A stretch of 32,500 bases of DNA from Actinidia chinensis (GCA_009663005.1 CM018889.1:6717512-6750011); one strand, 5' to 3'; numbered from the stretch's first letter, positions 1 through 10,770 are shown. The notes: generated by a model from the letters alone, not told the origin. Translations and numbers: made by a program.

Positions 1-417
1 CTACCATTTTTCAACTTGAAATCAAATTTGCAAAATCAAAATTAATTACTACGTCATTTTTCAAAATTGTAATTAATTTCAAAGATAAGAATTATTGCTA
101 GCACATTTTTAAGAATTTTAAATTGTAATAGATTTTTGTAGTCTTACAATGCATGAAGGATATTAAAGTCATTTTAGGCCTCAAGAATTTAACCATACAA
201 GACTTTACAAAAATACCCTAATGAAAGTTCTCATTTTTGAGATCTTCAGTGCTTGAAGTCTTCTTGATTTGCAGTCCAAATATCTTCGATTATTTTTTTG
301 CTCCTTGAGATATGTGCTTGAATATTTCTTGTCAACTATCATACTTGAATTAAATACATTAAGCAATAAAGATGAATTTGTTATCATCAATATTTGCAAC
401 ATATCGGATTGTCGCCA
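1..417 (-). mobile_element. 3' LTR (partial) of Sirevirus-like copia element
   Basis: This stretch aligns with about 7660-8063: both share the ATGCATGAAGGATA region, the CCTAATGAAAGTT region and the end CGGATTGTCGCCA. The element runs on the minus strand, so this is its 3' LTR, cut by the window start. In minus sense the LTR begins TGGCGACA, directly beside a polypurine tract at 433-442. The two copies differ by many substitutions and one-base indels, which indicates an old insertion. Its outer target duplication lies outside the window. Confidence 0.85.
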
Positions 418-420
418 TAG

Positions 421-650
421 GGCTCCAAATCTCCCCCTTTTTGATGATGATAAAAATTATGATATAAAAAGTTAAGCACATTATAGTAATAACTATTACT
501 GATCAAGTAAGATGTAATCATGAAATGATGCATTTTTATTATTAAACTCATTTTATGGGAAAGACAAAATTTTTGTATATCTTATTTTTCCCCCTTTTGA
601 CATCAACAAAAAGGCATAATAGAAGCTCCTGCGAAGATGCTCCCCCTTTT
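421..650 (-). promoter_or_regulatory. Multiple polypurine-tract motifs
   Basis: On the plus strand the motif CCCCCTTTT occurs at 433-442, 590-598 and 642-650, followed each time by a GATGATGA- or GACATCAA-like stretch. In element sense these are AAAAGGGGG tracts, the plus-strand priming signal of an LTR retrotransposon. The one at 433-442 sits next to the 3' LTR and is probably the functional tract. Several tracts upstream of the 3' LTR are a known signature of Sireviruses, and this is the main reason for that assignment. Confidence 0.7.
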
Positions 651-1331
651 ATGATGAAGTATATCTAATGATAAATATGATTGAAAGTTTTGCTAAATAT
701 GAACATTGAATCCAGGAAGGTGAGGCAAGCAATCTAGAAATATATAGTTAGACACCTATATCGTTTGCTTTCTCTCTTCCATCACAGATTAATACATAGG
801 AAAAAATCCAGGATAACAAAGAGAAGATAATTCATCTAGAAACCATGATCAAATAATCTGCTTCTAGATGACATGATCAAGATAGTCTGCCTTCGGTTTT
901 TGTGAATTAAGAGTGATGTTGCAATCTTTCTTACTTAGAATTTATACTGTATGAACTATGTTGCGATGCTACATCTTTCTTATTAAGAAGTGATGATAAG
1001 CTGAAAACTAGGAAGAAAGATTTAGCTTTCAGATATGAAGGATTTGACAGAAAGATGGCTAGGCACGAGAGAAAGAGGAGTGAAATATAGATTAAGATTT
1101 GATAGGGAATATGTGCGAGTGACGCATGTGAGTCTTGACCCAAAAAAAATAAAAAATAAAAAATCGTCATTTAAAGATTATTTGTCATTGGTAGTTGCGG
1201 TTGTGCCAGAGGACGACTTTGGGCCATATTTTGTCCGAAAAATTCTACTTCCTACGCTCGCCAACATAGTTCTTTCTTTCTCCTTCCGGTTCGTTGAAGA
1301 AGAATTCCAGTTTCTTCCTTAGTTTTCAAAA

Positions 1332-1978
1332 ATGGCTTCTTCTTCTCAACTAATTTTGATTAAATGCTCATGCCTAATTTACAACCAGAAATTCGGTGTT
1401 ATCATTCTTATCTCAAAAAGATCCTCTCCTGACTAATGGCTCTGTGCTGCTAATGATTCAGTTGCTGTATCAGTAGCAGAGGGTCATTCTCCACAATATG
1501 AAAAATTTAATTGGCGAATTAGGACTGATGTCGAAGCCATTAAAATGACTCTATGGCACTCAGTATTTCCAGTCGTGCTTCTTCTGTTTAAATATGGCTC
1601 GACGTCTGCAAGTTCGGGGAAATGAAGTTCAAGAGCTAAGGACTCAAGTTTTGAGTTTGTAACGAGGAATAGACTCGTTTTAGCAGGAGAATAAGAGCTG
1701 AAGAAACTTGTATGATTCATATGCAATACTTTGGAAAAGAACTATTAGAACTGGAGATGAAAACACAACCAGCTTCAGGAGCAACAGGAGAGTCTCTTGT
1801 TGAAGTCCAGAAAAAGTTTAGATTTTTCTCACAAAACTTAAACAAGGTAATTTGATTCAATAGTAAATTATTGATATAAATAAATAAATAACTGAAATAT
1901 ATGCAATATCTGTAGGTTCTAACATACCAAGTTCTCGACGAATGGTGTAGAACCGTGTTCCTCTTGAGTGGTTTGTGA
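1332..1978 (+). pseudogene. Decayed antisense ORF with a likely intron
   Basis: This lies on the strand opposite to the host element's gag-pol. A pyrimidine-rich leader (1275-1325) precedes ATG at 1332, which opens MASSSQLILIKC; that frame stops after 34 codons. Coding-like sequence resumes in other frames. From about 1672 to 1846 one frame is open for some 58 codons and contains KELLELEMKTQPASG and ends FFSQNLNK. At 1847 a GT follows AAG, at 1915 an AG follows TCTGT, and the 69 bp between are AT-rich with a possible branch point near 1890. Joining the flanks keeps the frame (phase 0) and gives 20 more codons, VLDEWCRTVF within, ending at TGA 1978. Charged and Leu-rich stretches suggest a coiled coil. 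I recognise no family. A 95-codon frame at 1035-1322 lies just upstream and is of unknown meaning. The reading needs several frameshifts, so it is a dead copy at best. Confidence 0.4.
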
Positions 1979-2029
1979 GATGTAAGCCCATTGAAATCAG
2001 TACTTATAACTCTAGTTCTACACTCCTTT

Positions 2030-2400
2030 TGAGAACATTGTCTGAATAATTGATGGCTATTTCAATATATTTTGTTCGTGGTGAAGAATAGGATTTTTAG
2101 AAATATTTATAGCACTAGTATTATCACACTATAGGTTGGATCAAACTTTAAGTTTAAAATCTCTTCACGTTGTTACTTCATATAAAGAACTGAGCACACA
2201 ACTGCCTGCAGGACAATATATTCTGGCTTCAGCAAGTGGAAAGAGCAACTGAATTTTTGGTTTCTTACTAAACCAAGAAAACAAGTGAGTGGGTCCTGAA
2301 GTGACATGTACCACTTGTCTTTACGATCAATTTTGCACCTGCAAATCTGTATCTGAATAACTTACTAAATCTAATGGTAATTTAGGATACATAACCTAAT
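2030..2400 (-). pseudogene. Copia RNase H domain (decayed)
   Basis: Minus-strand translation gives, across frameshifts, a GYSDTDFAG stretch (about 2355-2330), SGTCHF, then SWFSKKP (about 2270), a degenerate form of the STAEAEY region (about 2240), and CDNTSAINISKNP (about 2130-2090). This order is the C-terminal RNase H of Ty1/copia Pol, which removes the RNA strand during reverse transcription. Both Asp of the YSDxDFAG motif and the CDN motif are visible. The domain is broken by frameshifts and belongs to the same element as the RT downstream in plus coordinates. Confidence 0.85.
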
Positions 2401-2749
2401 CTATTGGTGCCAAGTAAATATCGAAAATTCTTTTAACCGTCATCAAATGTGATCTTTTGGACATGATTGGATCTAGCACATAGTACAAACACTAAACATG
2501 ATATCTGGCCTACTGGGCCTTAAATCTAGTAACTACCAATCATTCCTCTATTGTGTAATGTCATATTTTTTTCCATATTTCCTCTTTATCAAGTTTGGTT
2601 GTTGAATTCATTTGAGTTAGCTAAATTTTTGAATTTTCTATACAAATTTCTTGAGAAATTTTTTATATATTTAAATTGGTTGATAAAGATTCCATTTTTA
2701 GTTTGCTTCAGTTTGAAGACCTAAAGACGGGAAATTTATCTCACCCATC

Positions 2750-3490
2750 ATCTCATTTCAAATTCTTTTGCATAATTTTTGAAAATTCACTACACTATTT
2801 TCATTTGTGATCCCAAATAATATCATCAACATATATTGCAGGCAATAAGTAATCATCATTTTTGTTTTGGTAAATAAAGTAGTGTCCAATTTTTCTCTTG
2901 TAAAACCTTTTCCAAAAGAAATCCACTTAAGCTTTCGTACCATGCTTCTTGGGGCTGTTTCAAGCCATACAAAGCTTTGGGTCAATTAAACATGATTTGA
3001 AATTCGGATTTCAAAACCGGGTGGTTGTTCAACATAAATTTCCTTCAGAAAAAGAAGAAAGGGTAAAATGAAGGAAGCCTTAGGGGGGCGGGGACAAAGA
3101 TAAAGGGGGTTAATCGAACGAGGGACAATAAAACCATTTAAAAAATCCTTTTGACCTCCATTTGAAATAATTTAAAATCTTATAGGAAGGCAAAAGACTA
3201 ATAGCAAATTCTTATACTTTCATTCGAGTTACGGGCGCAAAGTTTTTTTTTCATAGTCAAACCTTCTTCTTGGTTGAAGCTTGGGCTACTAATTTAGCTT
3301 TTATTTCTAATGATAATGCATTTTTCAGACCCCCCCCCCTTTTTGTTACAAAAAAATCTATTTTGTTCCATAATTGATTGATGTGTAGGTCTAGAAACTA
3401 ATGTCCAAACATTGTTTCCTCTCAAGTGGTTCACTCTTCTTCCATGGCCATTAACCAAACTCATCAGTTTCCAGCTCTTCAATATATCTT
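2750..3490 (-). pseudogene. Copia reverse transcriptase domain (decayed)
   Basis: From right to left the minus strand gives NNVWTLVSRPTHQSI (about 3410-3360), a degenerate FRNK, then the YGLKQAPRAW region corrupted to FVWLETAPRSM (about 2980-2940), a GFTREKLDTTLF stretch (about 2910-2870), and the catalytic YVDD region read as YMLMILFG or YVDDII in alternating frames (about 2845-2815). These are the diagnostic steps of copia RT. About 3000-3290 is more damaged, and a run of ten C at 3330-3339 breaks the frame. No functional protein is possible. The flanking integrase and RNase H are in the expected gag-PR-INT-RT-RH order. Confidence 0.9.
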
Positions 3491-3949
3491 AGCTCAATTT
3501 CTGAGACAAAGCCATGTTATTACACACATTTCTAAGTGAAGACCGTGTAATTTTACACTTGTGGAGGTCACCTTAGACATTTGATCAATCGGGTGATCTT
3601 TAAACAAGCTCCAAGATTTAGAAATTGTTGGATCTTGTTTCTGATGAGAATGCATTTTTCATACTTTCTTCTTTATGAGAGTCTTTGAGCATTTTGTCTT
3701 TGAATTATATTAGATCATTATTTTCTGTAGCTTAATAATCATCATCATTTCATCAATGTTCTAGGTTTGAAAGAATCATTCATCAAATGCAACATGTATA
3801 GACTCTTCAATAGTTCAAGTTCTTTTGTTATAGACTCGATAGCTTTGGCTATTAGTAGAATATCCAAGAAGATGCCTTTTCAGATTTAGCATCAAATTTA
3901 CCCAAATTATCTTTGTCATTTGATAAAACATTTACATCAACTACTTTTG

Positions 3950-4720
3950 AAATAACCAATATTGGGTGCTCTTTCCTTCCAAAGCTCGTAAGGAGTCTTT
4001 TCAAGTTTTGATCTCATGACCTACACGATTATAATATAACAAGCTGTATTTCAGCTTCAGCCCCAAAATACTTAGGTAAGTTATGTTCTTTAACATGGTT
4101 TTTCTAGCCATTTCTGAGAATCTATTTTTAACGTTCAACAACTCCATTTTGTTGGGTGTTCGAGGTGCAGAGAAGTTGTGTAAAAAACTGTGATCATCAC
4201 AATATTTTTCATATCCTTTGATTTCACTCTCTACCCTCTATCCACTACGAATATTGGTGATAGGTGCAACTATTTCATGTGTGCCTTTTTAACAAATTTG
4301 TACCAGCAATGTGTGCTTCATTTTTTGAGTAATAAATAATACCCATGTAAAACGTAAAAATCATCAACAAGTACAAATCGTAATTTTCCACTCAAGACTT
4401 GCACCGCTACTGGTACCACACACAATCCTCATTCTCAGTTGAGTAGTCTAGATGGTGAAATATATTTCTTCTTTGAAAAGATGTTTAATGTTGCTTCCCC
4501 TATTGACCATGCATCACAAATTTTATCTTTAACAAACTTGATTTTCATGTAAACCTTTAACAATAACTAAATCATGCTTATCCATTTATGAAGTAAATCC
4601 ATGCTAGATGTCCTAATCTTAGATCCATAACAACTGTTTTTTCATTTTTACCGCAAGACATTACATCTTGACTAACTAAACTATCAAAGTCAAAGGTGTA
4701 TACATTTCCAGATCTAGCTG
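3950..4720 (-). pseudogene. Copia integrase with GAG-pre-integrase region (decayed)
   Basis: Minus-strand pieces include GNVYTFDFDSL and LRLGHLAW (about 4700-4590; zinc-binding His of the HHCC finger), a LVDDF core segment (about 4370), EKYCDDH (about 4190) and SAPRTPQQNGVVER (about 4175-4135). The last contains the Asn-Gly before the catalytic Glu of the D,D35E triad. The order and wording are those of plant copia integrase, which inserts the DNA copy into the genome. The interval 3500-3950 holds the variable INT-RT connection, ending in a recognisable lead-in to RT. Multiple stops and indels. Confidence 0.9.
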
Positions 4721-4879
4721 CGATATAATATTTTATTATTAAGAGGGCATGCGTAACTATTATTGATTTTTATCAAATAAACCTTATAGTTTTTTCACAT
4801 AATTGGCGTATACTTATTAGATTAACTTAAGGCCATCAACAAGTAACAACCATTTTCAATGCCTATGAAGATTAATTGT

Positions 4880-5060
4880 TAATATTTCAACTCCAATATT
4901 TTACCTCTGGAATTATCACCCAAATTGACAAATCCTCCATCCTTGGTGTGAAAGATGAAAGCTTGGATTTGTCCCCCGCATATGTCTTGAGCAAGCACTG
5001 TCCATAAACATTTATCCGAGCTCCCATATGACTTAAGGCATACCTACACAATAAATCAAA
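4880..5060 (-). pseudogene. Copia protease / PR-INT junction remnant
   Basis: Around 5010-4900 the minus strand reads a corrupted SGCSRHMTG segment followed by KDGGFVNLGDNSRGKI. In plant copia Pol this DSGxSxHM to GDNxKG stretch is the aspartic protease active-site region leading into the GAG-pre-integrase region. The catalytic DSG is not cleanly readable here (codons shifted), so only the second half of the motif is firm. 5060-5700 continues on the same strand as poorly resolved gag-pol sequence in which I identify no motif. Confidence 0.75.
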
Positions 5061-5699
5061 TAACTCTTTTTGATACCCAAATTTTTTCTTGGGTCCATGA
5101 TGGTCAGTTAAGTTACATTATTTTTGTTTAGATATCCAAACCTACGAGTGTTCCAATGGTTAATATTTTTTTAGGATTAATCCCTTATCGTTTATCTTGT
5201 AAAAGTTTTTCTTCTAGGAACGCTCTATAATATGTCCATTTCTTCCCATACTTGCATTATGAATGAAAATTTTAAGCATGATTCTTTTCAAAAAGTTTTT
5301 ATAAATATTTGTTTTATTCTTAGAGGCATATCCCAAACTTCCTATTAAAGACACACCTTTGTTTTCTTCAAGTAGCATATCTAAATATTTTTTTGCCATA
5401 TAAATTATGCTAAAGTTTTATTTAAGTCTTTAATGATTCTTTAGCCTAGTATTTTCTTCTTCTAGATTCATTGACGACTAATCTTGGAGTCAGATTATTG
5501 TTATGTTTTGAGTAAATTTTTATTTTCATTTTTTTCAAAGTAGCTATCTCATTCAAAAATTCGTTCTTCTTTTAAAGAGTTATGTATTTAGGGCATGTAA
5601 TTTTATAGTATTTTCACATAACTCATCATAGACTCTTGAAGTTCTTCATAAGAAGGTAATTCCATCATCAGTATTCCAATACTTACCTCATCTCCTTTT

Positions 5700-6750
5700 C
5701 CATGAGGCCAAAATTAGCATCTCATTTTCCGCTCTCCTCTTTGTTCTGATTCGCTTCCTTCTGATCATCTTAATTACCTTTAAGGCTTTTCTTTTGAATT
5801 TCTTTCCTTCCTTCTTAAGGCGAGGGCAATCTGTTTATAGTGTCCGCTTGTGGCACTCGAAGCAAGTTGGAGGGATCCTGTTTTACTTGGGTTCGCCTTA
5901 AGGATTCTCGTTTCATTATTATACTTCTTATTGAATGTTTTCTCCTTTCTCAGAAACCTTTGAATCGTTTTGTGAGAATGCCATTTCTTTATCGTCGTCA
6001 CTTTTCTCTTCTTCTTCCCCTTTCATTGATGAGAGGATTTGAGTGCAATACTTCCCCTTTGGCTTACCTTCTTCTTCTCGTCCCTTTAAATGATCTCATG
6101 GGGCTGAGTAAACCAAAGTCATCAAGACTCATCGTTTGTGAGACTTTAGCTTCTTCATAGCTGTGAGTTTTGCATCCTATGTCTTGGCAAGGACCTAAGA
6201 ATTTTTCTCCATTTTCTACATTAGTATAACATTTGCCAAGAATTAATGAATTTATATATTAGTAAATCTAGTAACATTTCAGAAATAGATTCTTCCGATT
6301 TCATACAAAATAATCATCACTCATGAACTAACCCTACTGATTTTAGATTCTTTTACTAATTTGTACCTTTCATTAAGTCCTTCAGTTTATCCCATATTCC
6401 TTTGCGGATTCACAGCAGAGATTCGATTAAATTCATTTGCATCTAAAGCACAATATAACTATTTATGCTTACATAAGTTGAATTAAGCGTGAATCATTTT
6501 TTTATCCCATTCTTCTTCAGTTTTAATGACTTTTGTCTTTCAACTATTTTTGTGGAATATAGGGACCATCCCTAATAATTTCAAGCCTCATAATCCAAGA
6601 CTTGAATGTAAATTCTCTCCTATCTTTCAATATGTATAAGTTTCCCATTACATAAGGAAGCCTATTTTTGAGGAGTGCCCTTCTGGGCGAAGTCATTCCC
6701 ATTTGGTGTTTGCCATGTCGTACCACTTTGGATGTTAAGCCAAATATAGA
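5700..6750 (-). pseudogene. Copia gag with CCHC knuckle (decayed)
   Basis: Next to the PBS the minus strand encodes a stretch with FKSWIMRL and IRDGPYIP (about 6600-6548), matching the N-terminal capsid region of plant copia Gag (the W..I..GPxIP signature). Near 5870-5830 frames combine to SGHYK followed by TDCP, the remains of a CX2CX4HX4C zinc knuckle, followed by a Lys/Arg-rich RRKERNSKEK tail. Gag packages the element RNA. Length from knuckle to N-terminal motif is normal, but stops and shifts break the frame throughout. Confidence 0.8.
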
Positions 6751-6755
6751 GGTTT

Positions 6756-6766
6756 GCTCGATACCA
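6756..6766 (-). promoter_or_regulatory. Primer-binding site (tRNA-iMet type)
   Basis: Plus-strand GCTCGATACCA is the reverse complement of TGGTATCGAGC, one base short of the standard plant TGGTATCAGAGC complementary to the 3' end of initiator tRNA-Met. It abuts the inner end of the right-hand LTR, so it fixes both element orientation and LTR border. Confidence 0.85.
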
Positions 6767-6769
6767 AGT

Positions 6770-8063
6770 TGCCCAATAATCAACCCTAGAGGGGGTGAAT
6801 GGGTTGTCCGCAAACTTTTCTTTATAAAAATTATACTGAATTAAGAAAAAGTTTAGAATGATTTTAAGAAGCATTATAATGCAAATAATATAATATCACA
6901 AGAATAAAGAGATAGGGGAGAGATTCAAACTCGGCGATTTTATAGGGTTCGTCTACCTTACCTACATCCACTCCCCACACACCACTTGAGTTTCAATCCA
7001 CTAATCCAAACTCCTTACAGGTGGGTTCAAACCTTTATTATGTCAGAGCACACCACTCTTCTTCACAAGGTGGAAAATCCCCTTCCACCCACAAGGTCAC
7101 ACACCCTCAAGGGCCACACCACCCCTCTTGATACAATCACTGTTGATCGATTGAGATTTCTTCACAATAACATTCTTCTTTTTGAGAAGATATACAATGA
7201 CGCTTTTACAATGAATCTCCTCTCACTAGAACTCTTGTCATGCATTTAAACCTGAAAGGCTCAAAGGAAATGAAGAGTATGCTCTAATTCTAATCTTGTT
7301 TTTTTTCACTTGATTGTCTGATAAAATGAAAGGTAAGGATATGTGTTTATGGCTCACAAGATATAACCGTTGGAGGGGAATTTGAAATTTGCAGCCAATT
7401 TTCAAATTTTGGAAATCACCTTTTCAAAGTCAGAAATTGTTGCTAGCCCAATTTTCAAAAGTTGCAACTACATTTTCAAAGTCAGAAATTGTTTCTACCA
7501 ATTTTTCAAAGTTGCAACCACTTTCAAGTCAGAAATTGGTTGCTAACCAATTTTTTCAAATTTAGAATTAAAATTTCAAAGTCAGAAATTGTTGCTAACC
7601 AATTTATTTCAAACTTAGATCAAATTTCAAGTCAGAAATTGTTGCTAACCCATTTTTCAAACTTGAAATCAATTTTTAAAATCCAAAATTTTCTTCGCCC
7701 ATTTTTCAAAATTGTAATTAAATTTCAATATAAGAATTATTGCTAGCCAATTTATTAAGACTTTAAATTTTAAATACATTTTTGTTTCTTAAAATGCATG
7801 AAGGATAGTAAAGTTTTTAGACCTCAGAATTTAACCAACAAGAGCTTTACAAAAATACCCTAATGAAAGTTCCCCCCTTCATTTTTGAGATTTCAGTGCT
7901 TGAAGTCTTCTTGAGTTGCAGTCCAATATCTTCGATTAGTTTTGCTCCTTGAGAATATGTGCTGAATTTCTTGGTCAACTAATCATACTTGAATTAAATA
8001 CATTAGAGCAATAAGATAGAATTTGTTATCATCAAAATATTGCACATAATCGGATTGTCGCCA
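6770..8063 (-). mobile_element. 5' LTR of the Sirevirus-like copia element
   Basis: In minus sense the LTR begins TGGCGACAATCC at 8063 and ends ...CCCTCTAGGGTTGATTATTGGGCA at 6770, one step before the PBS. Length is about 1294 bp. The terminal stretch with CACCCCCTCTAGGGTT is widespread in plant copia LTRs. The outer 400 bp match window positions 1-417. The middle (about 7381-7760) is made of 50-bp tandem units annotated separately. Confidence 0.85.
7425..7760. repeat. Tandem repeat, ~50-bp period, about 7 units
   Basis: The word CAGAAATTGTTGCT or close variants recurs at about 7431, 7483, 7530, 7583, 7633, 7683 and 7732, each followed by CCAATTTTTCAAA. Spacing is 47-53 bp. The last two units are more diverged, and matching units open the other LTR at positions 1-110. 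It lies within the LTR and may hold promoter or enhancer elements; that is inference. Confidence 0.85.
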
Positions 8064-8520
8064 TAGGACTAGCACGTTCAATCCCTCAAGCAACTTTTTT
8101 CTTCTCTTCTGTCAGGGTTACTCCCAAATTCATTTTGTAATTAGAGTTCGAACTCTAACTCCTATAACTTTTTCTTCGATTTTGCACAGCCTTAGGCCGT
8201 TCGAACCCCCAGAATAGAGTTCTGAACTCCAAGGCTAAAATTCTTATTTTTCTCCCATTCTTCAAGCTACCATTTGGAACGTTAAAAGTTATTTGTATTA
8301 CACCTTTCAATGGTGTGTTATTTTCATTCAGCCTCCTTGACTTTTGCCTTCTATTTCTTCTCAATCTATTTGAAATTTTTAGAGTCCATATCTTGCGACG
8401 CTCGTTAGACGAGAATTTGTATACTTTATGAATCTTTTCTAACGGCGATCTTTTAGTTATTCTGGCTACGAGTGCAAACTTTCACATTTTTTGAGAACAA
8501 ATCTAGCAATTGTCCTCATA
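8064..8520. repeat. Unassigned LTR-like remnant with TTCGAA palindromes
   Basis: No coding signal. It carries GAGTTCGAACTC (8144-8155), GCCGTTCGAACC (about 8196-8207) and GAGTTCTGAACTCC (8218-8231), the same kind of motif found in the LTRs at 9215-9330, 14085-14275 and 31043-31398. Motif content read on the minus strand suggests a fragment of a related gypsy-type LTR. Flank of the 8063 LTR end. Confidence 0.35.
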
Positions 8521-10603
8521 TGTTGTGCCCTCTGAACACCTAAACCCATGAATCCTTTTATTTCCCAATTAAGACTTTTAATTTAATTAATATATATGTC
8601 TATTTATTTTAGAATTCCAGGAGTCAAAGTGATCAATTGGGAGCAATGTTACACTAATACGCCATGGGGTGGGCACATGGATTAAATCCCATGTGTTTTT
8701 TTTCCAATACACCAAACACACCCACACACCACCATGTCAAGAAGACAGAGAGAAGAAAGAGGGAAATAAGAGAAGAAGAAAGGAAGAAGGTGAAATTTGG
8801 AGAGAGCTCTCAAATCTAAGGCAGCATTGAAGACTTCATCAACTCCAAAGGTGCCAAATTTGATATAATGTATATGTATATGTGTATGTGATTTGAGGAA
8901 TTCTTGGGTTTTTGCCTAGATGGCCTAAGAGGTTAAATGTTGAGTTTTGAAAGACTCCCTTAGACCAATTGATTGTCCATTGAAGCTTAGAACCCCTATT
9001 AAGAAGTATTGAGTGTTTTGTTACAAAAACCACAAATTTTCATGTAGGGCCTCTTGATTTGTTCATCTTATATCCCTCTTGTTCTCTTGTGTATTTTCTC
9101 TCCACTTTGAGTCTTGTTGTCCCTTTTGTGTTATTTGACCATAGAAACTTTGATGAAGTTTGATTTTAATTTGGAGTTGAAAAATGAGATGAATAAGACA
9201 AAAATTCAAACCAAAGAAAATCGCTCGCGTTCCAATGCCCGTTCAAGTGTTTCAATGCTAAGCCTGTGGTGAAAAGTTAGTCTCTGGAATTCTAACGCCC
9301 CGTTGGAAGCATTCGAATGCCTAGGCTATTTGCATAACCTTGGATCAACTGAAAAATAATGGGGTTTGTCTATAGTCCCCAACGTCGCCAAATGTAACCT
9401 TTAGCCATGAATGATCAACTTAGTAACCGGACCCTCAGACCTAATCATGGGGGGGGGGGGGGGTTGTCGTTCTAGGGCGAAGAATTTCCTTAAGAGGGGA
9501 TACCTTTAGTCAGGTTGGAAGTCCATGTTAGCTTTAAATTTTTTTAAGTATATGTTAATCGATTCCTCATAGTGATAGTATGTACTATATGTAGGAACGC
9601 CGGTTGCCACCAACCCAATGGAATCGAGGTGAGTAATATGATGCCATGAACAAAATTATGTATTTTCAAAAATGTTTTCAATCTATATTATGCATAAGCA
9701 AATGTTTCCATGTTTCAATGTATAAAATGATTCTGCTATAACGCTATGTCTTGAAAAGTATGTAAAATTTGCTATTACGTTATGTATTGAAACCCATAGA
9801 TGAATGTTTAACGATTTAAATGTTCTCGCATGAATTTCTATGAAAACTAACGTATGTTCAAGTATGTATACATCGTGTATCGGGGGTCCTCTCTGGAGGA
9901 TTAATCAAGCCAGATAGTTCTCAGACAGATAGGGGATGTGAAATAAGACTATCCGGTACGATAGAGGATCTCTAGCCTAAAGAGTCACCCATAGCATGTG
10001 GATAGGACATTATGCGAGTAGTTACACCCTATGATATGCTCATGATTTTAAGAAGATATGAAATATTATACTCACGGTATGTTTTAGATATGTTATGCCG
10101 TATTTACATGAGCTTCAAGTTGATGAAAATGCGATCACATGTTTTATGTTAACTACGATATGTATGCTACGCTATTATCCATGGTATTTTTTGTTCATGC
10201 ATTAATGTTATTCACTAAAACTTTGGTTACGTTTTCGAAAACCTTTCAGGAAGCCAAAATAAAGAAGCATATAAGGAGTTGAAGTCAAAATTGTAGTTTT
10301 GGTAGCCCAAGGGCTTTATATGTTATTTTGATGGACTAGATCCTGAATCATGTAATGATATTGGCCTAAGACACATATTCAATTACGTTGGCCTTATTAT
10401 GTATTAAAGTTTTGAAACAGGCACAAACTCTGTATGTACTGTGTGGACATACACTTCACTATTTTTCAGTATGACGTTTCCACGAATTGTTTTTTGGCTT
10501 TTAAATGAATAGGCACATGGTTGAAATATAAGTATGCCTTGGTGGGCCAGCCACCGGCCATCACGTGCCCATGATCGCCTCTGGTGGGTTGCGGGGCGTG
10601 ACA
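8521..10603 (+). mobile_element. Gypsy-type LTR, family E copy 1
   Basis: Starts TGTTGTGCCC at 8521 (a second possible start TGTTACAC lies at 8647) and ends GGGGCGTGACA at 10603, the TG...CA plan usual for plant Ty3/gypsy LTRs. It shows a GA-rich leader (8740-8800), a cluster of GCATTCGAATGC-like motifs (9215-9330), and a long region (from about 9630) matching the minus strand of 14317-12877, for example GATGCCATGAACAAAATTAT at 9639-9658. No PBS or internal domain follows, so it is solo or truncated. I found no convincing target duplication (AGCAA or TCATA left, CCACC right). Confidence 0.65.
9449..9463. repeat. Homopolymer run, G15
   Basis: Fifteen consecutive G within the family E LTR. Such runs are error-prone in sequencing, so local length is unreliable. 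Confidence 0.8.
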
Positions 10604-10770
10604 CCACCCGCCTCCGAATCATTTTTATGACCTCTAAATCTTTTATTTATAAAATTTATCTCCATAACACAAATACAACTTTCAGTAAAGATACGACATA
10701 ATGGATATAATTAACCTATCTAGGACTAACTTAGGTCTGGTTTAGTGGCGGTTTACGGCACTTATGCAGT
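10599..10770. repeat. Inverted segment J, left copy
   Basis: Sequence from TGACACCACCCGCC through AAGATACGACATAAT and GGACTAACTTAGGTC reappears on the opposite strand at 12460-12290. The left end overlaps the TGACA end of the LTR at 10603. TG and CA ends suggest an LTR edge of another family; family not identified. No coding signal. Confidence 0.5.

Noticed and set aside
7462..7746. 94-codon frame with repeated FQSQK-like units
   Set aside because: Product of the 50-bp tandem repeat in the copia LTR; not maintained in the other LTR.
7425..7760. CRISPR-like spacing of repeats
   Set aside because: Whole 50-bp units are repeated with no unique spacers, in a plant LTR; this is an ordinary tandem repeat.
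9449..9463. G runs here, at 20370-20383 and C run at 3330-3339 as G-quadruplex signals
   Set aside because: Single homopolymers in decayed elements, not kept in homologous copies; expansion or sequencing error is simpler.
8516..10608. Target duplication for family E copy 1
   Set aside because: Neither possible start gives a left flank equal to the right flank CCACC.
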